Below are positions 1-10,203 of a stretch of 64,000 nt of DNA, one piece after another. How positions within the stretch are numbered: position 1 is the stretch's first letter; every line of letters starts with the position of its first letter. The notes beneath the pieces are model-generated. The model ran no database searches. It saw nothing but the letters and a program-made list of their open reading frames with translations, and had not been told where the DNA came from. The stretch comes from Wenxinia marina DSM 24838 (GTDB lineage: Bacteria > Pseudomonadota > Alphaproteobacteria > Rhodobacterales > Rhodobacteraceae): assembly GCF_000379485.1 (NCBI RefSeq), contig NZ_KB902313.1, positions 78,837 through 142,836 on the forward strand, given 5' to 3'. A program made the position numbers and the translations under genes.

Positions 1-11
1 CCCGATTGCGC

Positions 12-1124
12 CTACCGCGCCACCCAGGCCCCGTCGTCGGCCGACGACCGCTGGCAGGCGTCGATGAACCACATCCCGTCGAGGCCGTCCTCGAGTCCGG
101 GCAGCAGCGTACCGTCGCCTTGCCCGAGGATCAGGTCCGCCGCGTCGGTGTAGACGTTGGCGAAGCCCTCGAGGTAGCCCTCCGGATGCCCCGGCGGGAT
201 GCGCGTCCAGTCGCCCGCGCCGCCGCCGAGGCCGGCGCCGCCACGGGTGATGATCCGCTTCGGCTCTCCGAACGGGGTGAAGGTCATCACGTTGGGGTTC
301 TCCTGCCCCCACTCGATCCCGCCCTTCGTGCCGTAGATGCGCAGGCGCAGCCCGTTCTCGCAGCCGACCGCGACCTGGCTGGCCCACAGCGTGCCGCGGG
401 CGCCGCCATTGAATCGCAGCCAGATGTGGGCGTTGTCGTCCACCTGCCGCCCGGCCGCGAACGAGTGCAGCTCGGCCGCCAGCGCCTCGGGCCGCAGGCC
501 CGACACGAACAGCGCCAGGTTGAAGGCGTGGGTGCCGATGTCGCCGATCGCCCCGGCGCCGGCGCGGGCCGGGTCGGTGCGCCACTCGGCCTGCTTGTTG
601 CCGGTTGTCTCGGTCGCCTCGGTCAGCCAGTCCTGCGCGTACTCCGCCTGCACCAGCCGCAGCTCGCCCAGGTCGCCGTTCGCGACCATCGCCTTCGCCT
701 GCCGGATCAGCGGATAGCCGGTGTAGTTGTGCGTCAGCACGAACTTCGCCTTCGACGCCTTCACCGCATCCGCGATCGCCTGCGCCTGCTCCTGCGTCGC
801 CGCCAGCGGCTTGTCGCAGATCACGTTGATCCCGGCCTCCAGGAACGCGATGGCCGGTTTGGCGTGCATGTGGTTCGGGGTGACGATGCTGACCGCCTCG
901 ATCCCGTCCTCGCGCGCCGCCTCTGCCTTCGCCATCTCGCGGAAGTCGGAATAGCTGCGCGCGATGCCCAGTTCCTTGGCCGAGGCCTCGGCCCGGGCGG
1001 CGTCCGAGGACAGCGCCCCGGCCACCAGCTCGAACCGGTCGTCGATGCGGCTGGCGATGCGGTGCACGGCGCCGATGAAGGCCCCCTGACCGCCGCCGAC
1101 CATGCCCAGTCTCACGCGTCTCAC
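12..1124 (-). CDS. Gfo/Idh/MocA family oxidoreductase
   Basis: Predicted cytoplasmic NAD(P)-dependent sugar or polyol dehydrogenase of about 370 aa. The N-terminal Rossmann fold begins almost at once with GMVGGGQGAFIG. The family's Glu-Lys-Pro motif appears as CDKPLA, followed by the C-terminal alpha/beta domain with GAIGDIGTHAFN. I start it at the GTG at 1124, whose GTGA overlaps the TGA of the upstream isomerase gene, suggesting translational coupling. Reading further upstream adds an arginine-rich segment that is a shadow of the isomerase gene. It is third in a leftward operon: LacI regulator, TIM-barrel isomerase, this gene. A second oxidoreductase/isomerase pair closes the divergent operon. 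The substrate cannot be read from sequence; a hexose or glycoside oxidised at one hydroxyl is the likeliest class. Family call firm, substrate unknown. Confidence 0.9.
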   Translation of the reverse strand: MRRVRLGMVGGGQGAFIGAVHRIASRIDDRFELVAGALSSDAARAEASAKELGIARSYSDFREMAKAEAAREDGIEAVSIVTPNHMHAKPAIAFLEAGINVICDKPLAATQEQAQAIADAVKASKAKFVLTHNYTGYPLIRQAKAMVANGDLGELRLVQAEYAQDWLTEATETTGNKQAEWRTDPARAGAGAIGDIGTHAFNLALFVSGLRPEALAAELHSFAAGRQVDDNAHIWLRFNGGARGTLWASQVAVGCENGLRLRIYGTKGGIEWGQENPNVMTFTPFGEPKRIITRGGAGLGGGAGDWTRIPPGHPEGYLEGFANVYTDAADLILGQGDGTLLPGLEDGLDGMWFIDACQRSSADDGAWVAR

Positions 1125-2182
1125 AGTCCCAGCATCCTCTTGATGGCGGCTTCGTCCTTCTCGCCCCCGGCGAAATCGTCGAAGGCGGATTTCGGCGTCT
1201 CGATCAGATGCGCGGCGATGAACGGCGCACCCTCGGCGGCGCCCTGCTCGGCCGACTTGATGCAGCACTCCCATTCGAGCACCGCCCAGCTGTCATAGCC
1301 GTACTGCGTCATCTTCGAGAAGATCGCCGGGAAGTCGACCTGCCCGTCGCCGAGCGAGCGGAAGCGGCCGGCCCGGTTCACCCAGCCCTGGTAGCCCGAA
1401 TAGACGCCCTGCCGGCCGTCCGGATTGAACTCGGCGTCCTTCACGTGGAACGCGGTGATCCGGTCGTGGTAGATGTCGATGAAGGCGAGGTAGTCCATCT
1501 GCTGCAGCAGGAAGTGGCTGGGATCGTAGTTGATCGTCGCCGCCACGTGCCCGCCGACCGCGTCGAGGAACATCTCGTAGGTCGCTCCGTCGAAGATGTC
1601 CTCGCCGGGATGGATCTCGTAGCCGTAATCCTGCCCGTGCTCGGCATAATGGTCGAGGATCGGCTTCCAGCGGCGGCCCAGTTCGGCGAACGCCTCCTCG
1701 ATCAGGCCCTGCGGCCGCTGCGGCCAGGGGTAGAGGTAGGGAAAGGCGAGCGAGCCGGAGAAGCCGACGGTATGGCTGAGACCGAGGTTGGCCGAGGCGA
1801 CGGCGGCCTTCTTCACCTGATCGACGGCCCATTCCTGCCGCGCCTTGGGGTTCTTGTGCACCTCCGGCGGGGCGAAGGCGTCGAACGACTCGTCGTAGGC
1901 CGGGTTCACCGCGACCAGCTGGCCCTGCAGGTGCGAGGACAGCTCGGTGATCTCCACGCCCTTCTCGGCGCAGATGCCCTTCACCTCGTCGCAGTAGTCC
2001 TTCGACTCCGCCGCCTTGGCGAGGTCGAACAGCCGCGCGTCCCAGGTCGGGATCTGGATCCCCTTGTAGCCGAGGCCCGCCGCCCATTCGGCGATCGACG
2101 GCAGCGAGTTGAAGGGCGCCGCGTCCCCCGCGAACTGCGCGAGGAACAGGGCCGGGCCCTTGATCTGTGTCTCTGGCATCAT
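1121..2182 (-). CDS. Sugar phosphate isomerase/epimerase (AP endonuclease 2-type TIM barrel)
   Basis: About 353 aa with the xylose-isomerase-like TIM-barrel pattern. Candidate metal and substrate residues sit in YEIHPGEDIFDG, INYDPSHFLLQQ and FHVKDAEFNPDG, which match the conserved Glu, Asp-x-x-His and His-x-Lys-Asp positions of the family. There is no signal peptide, so it should be cytoplasmic. It follows the LacI gene by 27 bp and overlaps the next gene by 4 bp. Family members isomerise or epimerise sugars and inositol derivatives, and some act on 3-keto sugars made by Gfo/Idh/MocA enzymes. Its coupling to such an oxidoreductase here fits oxidation followed by isomerisation or elimination, but that step is inference. 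Confidence 0.87.
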   Translation of the reverse strand: MMPETQIKGPALFLAQFAGDAAPFNSLPSIAEWAAGLGYKGIQIPTWDARLFDLAKAAESKDYCDEVKGICAEKGVEITELSSHLQGQLVAVNPAYDESFDAFAPPEVHKNPKARQEWAVDQVKKAAVASANLGLSHTVGFSGSLAFPYLYPWPQRPQGLIEEAFAELGRRWKPILDHYAEHGQDYGYEIHPGEDIFDGATYEMFLDAVGGHVAATINYDPSHFLLQQMDYLAFIDIYHDRITAFHVKDAEFNPDGRQGVYSGYQGWVNRAGRFRSLGDGQVDFPAIFSKMTQYGYDSWAVLEWECCIKSAEQGAAEGAPFIAAHLIETPKSAFDDFAGGEKDEAAIKRMLGL

Positions 2183-2209
2183 GCCTCCCTTGGTCTTTCC
2201 GGCCGGACC

Positions 2210-3256
2210 CTATCGCCAGTGGTCCGGCACTTCGAGATGTTGCATCGGCGGCTCCTTCGGCTCGCGCACCGCGCGGATCGCGGCCCGGGCGAGGAAGGCG
2301 CCGGTGGTCCTGACGTCCTCGTCCACGACGAGGATGCGGTCGCGGAAAAACTTGAGGAACGCCATCGCCTCCTTGGCGACGATGTCGATGTCGGTGCCGA
2401 CGTCGAACCCCTCGGCCTCCATGCCCGCCACCGCGGCGAGGGTGGCGTTGGTCGAGCCGATGATCAACCCGTCGATCGACGGATCGGCCGCGACGGCAGC
2501 GGCGGTCCAGCCGCGGACGTCGGCGTTGGGCGAATCGCTGGTGACCCCGTCCGCCACCCGAAGCGTGGCGCCCACCCCGGCCGCCCGCGCCCGGGCGCCG
2601 CCGATCATCGCCTGCGCATAGGTCTGCGTCGCCGGCGGCGCGATCAGCACGAGGTTGTGCCGCCGGCGCGAGACCAGCGCCTCGACGCCCACCCGACCGA
2701 AGGCCTCGTTGTCGAAGTCCGCCCAGGGGTGCCGATCCGCCCAGACCGACCGGCCGTGCGTCGCGAAGGGGAAGCCCCGCTCCATCAGGAAGGCGACCCG
2801 CGGATCCTCGGGCTCGATCTGGTTGAAGATCATCGCGTCGGCCGACCCCGTCTCGACGATGTAGCGGATCGGGCGCATCCGGTCCTCGTCGGGCGCGAAC
2901 GGCGTCATGATCATGTGGTAGGGGGTGCCCGTCAGCTCGGCCGCGATGGACGAGATGAGGCGCGCGGTGTGGTTCATCTGGTCGTGCTCGGTCGACAGGA
3001 CCAGGCTGATCACGTTCGTCCGCCCGGTGCGCAGGCGCACCCCCGCGCGGTTCGGCACGTAGCCGATCTCGGCGGCGATCCGGCGCACCCGCGCCTTGGT
3101 CTCGGCGCCGATGTCAGGGGCGTCGTTGAGGGCACGGCTGACGGTGGGAACGGCGAGACCCGCGATCTCGGAAATCGTGCGCAGGGTCGGCTTGGCGCGC
3201 GGCCCGGAGGCGGCCGGCGGTGCGCCGTCCGCTGGTGTGGGCCTGTCCCCCCTCAC
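2210..3256 (-). CDS. LacI-family transcriptional regulator
   Basis: DNA-binding repressor or activator of about 348 aa. A LacI helix-turn-helix near the N-terminus (TISEIAGLAVPTVSRALND, followed by the hinge region with YVPNRAGVRLRTGRTNVI) precedes a periplasmic-binding-protein-like effector domain. I use the GTG at 3256, which has a GGAGGAAG/GAGGA ribosome-binding stretch upstream. An ATG at 3358 in the same frame would add a low-complexity leader and place the start inside the intergenic control region. The gene heads the leftward operon and is divergent from the sugar transporter operon, the normal arrangement for a local regulator. The inverted repeat at 3373-3406 is its most likely operator, so autoregulation plus control of uptake is probable. 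The effector is presumably a mannoside or a breakdown product (inference). Confidence 0.93.
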   Translation of the reverse strand: MRGDRPTPADGAPPAASGPRAKPTLRTISEIAGLAVPTVSRALNDAPDIGAETKARVRRIAAEIGYVPNRAGVRLRTGRTNVISLVLSTEHDQMNHTARLISSIAAELTGTPYHMIMTPFAPDEDRMRPIRYIVETGSADAMIFNQIEPEDPRVAFLMERGFPFATHGRSVWADRHPWADFDNEAFGRVGVEALVSRRRHNLVLIAPPATQTYAQAMIGGARARAAGVGATLRVADGVTSDSPNADVRGWTAAAVAADPSIDGLIIGSTNATLAAVAGMEAEGFDVGTDIDIVAKEAMAFLKFFRDRILVVDEDVRTTGAFLARAAIRAVREPKEPPMQHLEVPDHWR

Positions 3257-3372
3257 GCTGTCCTCGCTTCCTCCGGGCGCCCGCGGCCGGGGCCACGGAC
3301 CGCCGATGCCCGCACGTCTGCCGGCGTCCTCACAAGCGGGACATATGGAAGATTCCAACTTGCGGGGTCAAT

Positions 3373-3406
3373 CTAAATCGTTATAGGCATAGCGCTAACG
3401 ATTTAG
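3373..3406. promoter_or_regulatory. Operator-like inverted repeat between divergent operons
   Basis: Perfect 11-bp arms ctaaatcgtta (3373-3383) and taacgatttag (3396-3406) are separated by 12 bp. Within the repeat lies the 8-bp palindrome tagcgcta (3390-3397), with the central CG typical of LacI-family operators. A plausible sigma-70 promoter for the transporter operon overlaps it: TTGCGG at 3360-3365 and TATAGG at 3382-3387, spaced 16 bp. The repeat ends five bases before the gggagg ribosome-binding site of the solute-binding protein gene. This AT-rich patch stands out from the surrounding high-GC DNA. Binding by the adjacent LacI protein is inferred from position. Confidence 0.6.
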
Positions 3407-3424
3407 CCAGGGAGGAAGAAAATC

Positions 3425-4654
3425 GTGAAACTCACCACGAAACTGCTGGGCCTGACCGCGCTCGTCGGCGCGACGCAGGCGCAGGCGGTCGAGATGGAAG
3501 TCATGCACTGGTGGACGTCCGGCGGGGAGGCCGCGGCCGTCGCCAAGTTCGCCGAAGCGCTTAACAACAACACCGAGCACACCTGGGTCGACGGCGCGAT
3601 CGCCGGCGGCGGCGACGTCGCCCGCCCGGTCATGGTGTCGCGCATCATCGGTGGCGACCCGCCGGCGGCGTTCCAGTTCAACCACGGCCGCCAGGCCGAG
3701 GAGTTGATCGAAGCCGGCCTGCTGCTCGACCTCACCGACGTGGCCGAGGCCGAGGGCTGGGAAGACATCGTCAACCCGCCGTCGCTGCTCGACGCCTGCA
3801 CCGTCGACGGCCGCGTCTACTGCGCGCCGGTCAACATCCACTCCTGGCAGTGGCTGTGGCTCTCGAACGACGCCTACGAACAGGCCGGCGTCGAGGTCCC
3901 GACCAACTGGGAGGAGTTCGTCGCTGCGGCGCCCGCGCTGCGCGAGGCCGGGATCACCCCGCTCGCCATGGGCGGCCAGTCCTGGCAGCAGTCCGGCGCC
4001 TTCGGCGTGATGGCGATCGCGCTGGCCGGCGAGGAAGCCTGGCTCGCGGTGAACCAGGACAAGGACGCCGAAGTCGCCCGGGGCGAGGACTACACCCGCG
4101 TCTTCCAGGCCTTCGCCGACGCGCGTGACCTGGCCGACGGCCTCGACGTGCAGGACTGGAACCAGGCGACCAACGCCGTGATCGAGGGCACCGCCGGTGG
4201 CCAGATCATGGGCGACTGGGCGCAGGGCGAGTTCGCCGTCGCCGGCATGACCGCCGGCGAGGACTACACCTGCCTGCCGGGCCTCGGGAACACCGCGGTG
4301 CTCTCGACCGGTGGCGACGCCTTCTACTTCCCGGTCACCGGCGACCCGGAGATCGAGGCGGCGCAGAAGGAGCTGGCGGCGCTACTGCTGTCTCCCGAAG
4401 TGCAGGTGGCGTTCAACTCCGCCAAGGGCTCGCTGCCGATCCGCGGCGACGTCGACCTGACCACGGTCAACGACTGCACCACCCGCGGTCTGGAACTGCT
4501 GGCCGGCGACAACGTCCTGCCCGACGGCAACCTGCTGCTGACCCAGGACACGATCACCCAGACCAACGACCTGATGACCGAGTTCTTCAACTCCGACATG
4601 TCCGTCGAGGACGTGCAGGAGCAGTACGCGCAGATCATCGAAAACGCGAACTGA
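3425..4654 (+). CDS. Carbohydrate ABC transporter, extracellular solute-binding protein
   Basis: Periplasmic family 1 solute-binding protein of 409 aa. An N-terminal signal peptide ends near ALVGATQAQA (residue ~23). The mature protein begins with VEMEVMHWWTSGGEA, and the MHWWT segment is typical of glucose/mannose-type binding proteins. The GTG start at 3425 is preceded by a strong gggaggaag site. It is the first gene of the transporter operon, followed by a hairpin and then two permeases and an ATPase. Because a beta-mannosidase lies in the same operon, beta-mannosides, mannose or short manno-oligosaccharides are the likely ligands; the sequence itself does not settle this. Confidence 0.93.
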   Translation: MKLTTKLLGLTALVGATQAQAVEMEVMHWWTSGGEAAAVAKFAEALNNNTEHTWVDGAIAGGGDVARPVMVSRIIGGDPPAAFQFNHGRQAEELIEAGLLLDLTDVAEAEGWEDIVNPPSLLDACTVDGRVYCAPVNIHSWQWLWLSNDAYEQAGVEVPTNWEEFVAAAPALREAGITPLAMGGQSWQQSGAFGVMAIALAGEEAWLAVNQDKDAEVARGEDYTRVFQAFADARDLADGLDVQDWNQATNAVIEGTAGGQIMGDWAQGEFAVAGMTAGEDYTCLPGLGNTAVLSTGGDAFYFPVTGDPEIEAAQKELAALLLSPEVQVAFNSAKGSLPIRGDVDLTTVNDCTTRGLELLAGDNVLPDGNLLLTQDTITQTNDLMTEFFNSDMSVEDVQEQYAQIIENAN

Positions 4655-4673
4655 TCGCGTTCGAAAATTGCGG

Positions 4674-4697
4674 ATGGGCCCCTTTCGAGGGGCCCAT
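4674..4697 (+). terminator. Strong hairpin after the solute-binding protein gene
   Basis: Ten-base-pair perfect stem (atgggcccct / aggggcccat) closed by a TTCG tetraloop, 19 bp after the stop codon. There is no convincing T-run after it. It probably acts as a partial terminator or 3' stabiliser that keeps binding-protein mRNA in excess over the permease mRNA, as is common in sugar ABC operons (inference). Confidence 0.7.
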
Positions 4698-4778
4698 TCC
4701 GTCTGATCCGTGGCACAGTGGGGACAACCGGTGCGCGGATCGAGAGGGGTCCGCCATCCGGCGGTGAGGGAGGAGACG

Positions 4779-5714
4779 ATGGCGATAGCCGAAGACGCCG
4801 GCGCGCGCGCCGCGCCCCGCGAACAGACGGTGCGGCGACCGAACCGCCTGCTGCGCAACCTGTGGCCCAAGTTCGCCCTGCTGCCGATGATCGCGACCGC
4901 CGTCGTGGTCTTCCTCGGCGGGACGCTCTGGACGGTGGTCTATTCGTTCACCTCGTCGGGCCTCCTGCCCCGGCGGAACTGGGTCGGGCTCGACCAGTAC
5001 GACCGGCTCTGGTCCACCACGAAATGGATCGTCTCGATCCAGAACCTCGCCCTTTACGGCGTGTTCAGCCTCGTCTTCACGCTGGTGATCGGCTTCACCC
5101 TCGCCGCCCTGCTCGACCGAAAGGTCCGGGGCGAGGACGTGTTCCGCACCATCTTCCTCTACCCGTTCGCGCTGTCCTTCATCGTCACCGGCCTCGTGTG
5201 GCAGTGGATCCTGAACCCCGACTTCGGCATCCAGGGCGTCGTGCGCGAATGGGGCTGGGAAAGCTTCACCTTCAACCCGCTGAACGACCCCGACATCGTC
5301 ATGTTCGGCCTGCTGATCGCGGGCCTGTGGCAGGGCACGGGCCTCATCATGTGCATCATGCTGGCCGGTCTGCGGGGCATCGACGACGACATCTGGAAGG
5401 CGACCCGCGTCGACGGCATCCCGACCTGGAAGACCTACGTGCAGGTCATCATCCCGATGATGCGGCCGGTCTTCGTCACCGCCGTCGTCCTCATCGCGTC
5501 CGGCATCATCAAGCTGTACGACCTCGTCGTCGCGCAGACCTCCGGCGGCCCCGGCATCAGCTCGGAAGTGCCGGCCAAGTACGTCATGGTGTCGATGTTC
5601 GGCGCCCAGAACCTCGGCCAGGGCTTCGCCGCGTCCACCATGATGCTGCTCAGCGTGGTCATCATCCTGATCCCATGGGCCTATCTCGAATTCGGAGGGC
5701 GCCGCCGTGTCTGA
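4779..5714 (+). CDS. Carbohydrate ABC transporter permease (MalF/UgpA-like)
   Basis: Inner-membrane permease of about 311 aa with six predicted hydrophobic segments, the first at LLPMIATAVVVFLGGTLW. A cytoplasmic EAA-type loop, WKATRVDGIPTWKTY, contacts the ATPase. I start it at the ATG at 4779, just after gggaggaga; the open frame from 4710 adds a leader that reads through the preceding intergenic region. Its 3' end overlaps the next permease by 8 bp, so the two subunits are translationally coupled. It forms the membrane channel with the second permease. Confidence 0.93.
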   Translation: MAIAEDAGARAAPREQTVRRPNRLLRNLWPKFALLPMIATAVVVFLGGTLWTVVYSFTSSGLLPRRNWVGLDQYDRLWSTTKWIVSIQNLALYGVFSLVFTLVIGFTLAALLDRKVRGEDVFRTIFLYPFALSFIVTGLVWQWILNPDFGIQGVVREWGWESFTFNPLNDPDIVMFGLLIAGLWQGTGLIMCIMLAGLRGIDDDIWKATRVDGIPTWKTYVQVIIPMMRPVFVTAVVLIASGIIKLYDLVVAQTSGGPGISSEVPAKYVMVSMFGAQNLGQGFAASTMMLLSVVIILIPWAYLEFGGRRRV

Positions 5715-6666
5715 CATCGGTATGCTGAACACCGTCAAGGCGGCCGAAGACCCCGTCCGGCGGGTGCTGGACGGCCCCCGCGGCGCCCGGCCGAAGAGGA
5801 CCTTCAGCCGCACGAACATCTTCCTCTACGGCACGCTGATCGTGGTGGCGCTGTACTACCTGCTGCCGCTCTACGTGATGCTGGTGACGTCGGTGAAGGG
5901 AATGCCCGAGATCCGGGCCGGCAACGTCTTTGCCCCGCCGCTCGAGATCACGTTCCAGCCCTGGGTGAAGGCCTGGGCCGAGGCGTGCACCGGCGTGAAC
6001 TGCGAGGGCCTGAGCCGCGGCTTCTGGAACTCGGTCCGGATCCTGATCCCGTCCGTGCTGCTGTCGATCAGCATCGCTCTCGTCTCGGGCTACACGCTGT
6101 CGAAGTGGAAGTTCAAAGGGTCGGAGGTGTTCTTCACCATCCTGATCGTCGGCGCCTTCATCCCCTACCAGGTGATGCTCTACCCGATCGTCATCATCCT
6201 GCGGGACGTCGGCAACTTCCTCGGCGTGCAGCTCTTCGGCTCGCTGACCGGCCTCGTCCTCGTCCACTCGGTCTTCGGGATGCCGATCCTGACGCTGCTG
6301 TTCCGCAACTACTTCGCCTCGATCCCGGAGGAGCTGTTCAAGGCCGCCCGCGTCGACGGCGCCGGGTTCTGGGGCATCCTGTTCCGGATCATGCTGCCGA
6401 TGTCGCTGCCGATCCTCGTCGTGGCGATCATCCTGCAGGTCACGGGCATCTGGAACGACTTCCTGTTCGGGGTCGTCTACACCCGCGCCGACAGCTACCC
6501 GATGACGGTCCAGCTCAACAACATCGTCAACTCGGTGCAGGGCATCAAGGAATACAACGTCAACATGGCGGCGACGCTGCTCACCGGCCTCGTCCCCCTC
6601 TTCGTCTACTTCGTTTCCGGCAAACTGTTCGTGCGCGGCATCGCCGCGGGCGCGGTGAAAGGCTGA
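5707..6666 (+). CDS. Carbohydrate ABC transporter permease (MalG/UgpE-like)
   Basis: Inner-membrane permease of 319 aa and the second channel subunit. Hydrophobic segments are visible from NIFLYGTLIVVALYYLLPLY onwards, and the EAA loop reads FKAARVDGAGFWGILF. The start is GTG at 5707, inside the end of the upstream permease gene. The loop between the first two membrane segments contains a cysteine pair (EACTGVNCEG). It lies directly upstream of the ATPase gene with a 4-bp gap. Confidence 0.93.
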   Translation: MSDIGMLNTVKAAEDPVRRVLDGPRGARPKRTFSRTNIFLYGTLIVVALYYLLPLYVMLVTSVKGMPEIRAGNVFAPPLEITFQPWVKAWAEACTGVNCEGLSRGFWNSVRILIPSVLLSISIALVSGYTLSKWKFKGSEVFFTILIVGAFIPYQVMLYPIVIILRDVGNFLGVQLFGSLTGLVLVHSVFGMPILTLLFRNYFASIPEELFKAARVDGAGFWGILFRIMLPMSLPILVVAIILQVTGIWNDFLFGVVYTRADSYPMTVQLNNIVNSVQGIKEYNVNMAATLLTGLVPLFVYFVSGKLFVRGIAAGAVKG

Positions 6667-6670
6667 CCCC

Positions 6671-7800
<1,130 letters not shown>

Positions 7801-7804
<4 letters not shown>

Positions 7805-10203
7805 CATCGCTTTCGGGGCCCTGGGCCCTGGCGGACGAGGACGGCGCCCACGGGTGCGAGATTCGCCTGCCGGGAGAGGACGGGATCACGGCGCTGCACC
7901 GCGCCGGCCTGATCCCTGACCCGTACTGGGGCCGGAACGAATACGAGTGCCGCTGGGTGTGCGAGCGCGACTGGGTCGCGCGGCGGACCTTCGAGCATGA
8001 CGGGACGCCCGCCGACCTCGTCATGGACGAGGTCGACACGGTCGCCGAGGTGCGGATCAACGGGCAGGTGGTGGCCGAGACGCGGAGCGCGTTCCGCAGC
8101 TACCGCGTGCCGGTGGGCGACGCGCTGAAGGCGGGCGGGAACGAGATCGAGATCACCTTCCGCTCGCCCGTCCGCGAGGGGGCGAAGATCGCGGCCGATC
8201 TGCCGTTCCCGGTGCCGCAGACCTACAACTGCCCGATCCCGCACGGGAACCTGCTGCGCAAGCAGCATTGCGACTTCGGCTGGGACTGGAACATCGCGCT
8301 GGCGCAGTTCGGCGTCCACGGCGCATTGCGGCTGGAGCCGTCGGACGCGCCGCGGATCGAGCGGCTGCGCGTCTGGCAGGATCACGCCCCCGGCCGCGTC
8401 CGCCTGACCGTCGCCGCCGACTACACCGGACCGGCACAGGAGGCCGAGCTGAGCATCGCCGGCGCCACCGCGACCGCCCGGTTCGAGAACGGCCGCCTGC
8501 GGGCCGAGCTGGAGATCGAGGACCCGGTTCTCTGGTGGCCCGCCGGCCACGGCGAACCCGTGCTGCACGACCTGACCGTCACCGCCGGCGACCTGACCGA
8601 AGCCCGCCGCATCGGCCTCCGCCAGATCGACCTCGTCTCCGAGCCGGACGAAGCCGGCCGCTCCTTCGGCCTGCGCGTCAACGGCCGCGACGTGTTCGCC
8701 AAGGGCGCCAACTGGATCCCCGCCGACGCCCTGAACGGGCGCATCAGCCGGGACGGCGTGCGCGACCTGCTGCAATCGGCCGTGGACGCCAACATGAACA
8801 TGCTCCGCGTCTGGGGCGGCGGCCGGTACGAGCCGGACTGGTTCTACGACCTGTGCGACGAGATGGGCCTGATGGTCTGGCAGGACTTCATGTTCGCCTG
8901 CTCGCTCTACCCCTCGACCGAGGAGTTCCTCGCCGAGGTCGCCGCCGAGGCCGAGGAGCAGGCCGCGCGCCTGCAGCACCACGCCTGCCTCGCCCTCTGG
9001 TGCGGCGACAACGAACTGGTCGGCGCCCTCACCTGGTATCCCGAGAGCCGGGCCGACCGCGACCGCTACCTCGTCAGCTACGACCGCCTGAACCGCACCG
9101 TCGAGCAGGGGCTGAAGCGGGCGGACCCCGCCGCCAACTGGTGGCCGTCCTCGCCCTCGCCGGGTCCGCTGTCCTTCGGCGACGCCTGGCACGACGATTC
9201 CTCCGGCGACATGCACTTCTGGTCGGTCTGGCACGAATCGAAGGACTTCGAGCATTACCGCGACGTCCGCCCCCGCTTCTGCAGCGAGTTCGGCTTCCAG
9301 TCCTACCCGTCGATGGACGTGATCCGGACGTTCGCCGATCCGGCCGACTGGAACATCGCCAACCCGATCTTCGAGAGCCACCAGAAGAACGTCGGCGGCA
9401 ACGAGCGGATCGCGGGCACGATGTTCCGCTACTTCCGCTGGCCGCAGAGGTTCGAGGATTTCGTCTGGGTCAGCCAGCTGCAGCAGGCCCTCGCCATCAA
9501 GACCGCCGTCACCTCGTGGCGGAGCCTCAGGCCGCACTGCATGGGCACGCTCTACTGGCAGCTGAACGACACTTGGCCCGTCTGCTCGTGGTCGTCGCTG
9601 GACTACGGCGGCGGGTGGAAGCTGCTGCACCACTTCGCCCGCGACTTCTACCGCCCGGTCACCGTCGTCGCGGTGCCGGAGGGCGACACGTTGCGCCTGA
9701 TCGGCGTGAACGACACGGCCGAGGCGGTGGAACTCTCCGTCACGGTTTACGCCACCGCGCTGGACGGCGCCGCGCGCGAGATCGACAAGGGCAGCGCCAG
9801 CGTCGGCGGCACCGCCGCCCCGCTCGCCGAGATCGACCTCGCGCAGGTCGGCGCGAACGAGGTGGTGACGTTCGGCTGGACCGCATCCAACGGCGACAAG
9901 GCCGGCGACATCTTCAACCCCCGCCCGTGGAAAGCCTACGACCTGCCCGACCCCAAGGCCCGCTTCGACGTCCGGCAGGACGGCGAGAGCTGGACCCTCA
10001 CCCTGTCCGTCGATGCGATGGCGTTCTTCCTGACGGCCGAGGCGGACGTGCCCGGTCGCTGGGACCGCGCCGGGGTCCATCTCGGGCCTGGCCACACCAC
10101 CGACCTGACCTTCACGCCGCGCGACGGCGGGGCTATCCCCCGCTTCACGCTGCGCCATCTTCACTCGGCCACGATGGCCGCCCCCGAAGGAGTACCCGCA
10201 TGA
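7801..10203 (+). CDS. Glycoside hydrolase family 2 beta-mannosidase
   Basis: Predicted exo-beta-mannosidase of about 800 aa, with the sugar-binding, immunoglobulin-like and TIM-barrel order of GH2. The acid/base Glu is in WCGDNELVG (about residue 405) and the nucleophile Glu in FCSEFGFQS (about residue 496). WGGGRYEPDWFYDLCDEMG and CMGTLYWQLNDTWP are also typical of beta-mannosidases. The GTG start at 7801 overlaps the ATPase stop codon. No signal peptide is seen, so hydrolysis should be cytoplasmic after uptake of short beta-mannosides. It defines the likely role of the whole operon. The last codon overlaps the following isomerase gene by 4 bp. Confidence 0.93.

Noticed and set aside
337-3386. 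Long plus-strand frames opposite the regulator, isomerase and oxidoreductase genes
   Set aside because: Arg/Ala/Pro-rich shadow frames caused by high GC; the minus-strand frames carry clear motifs.
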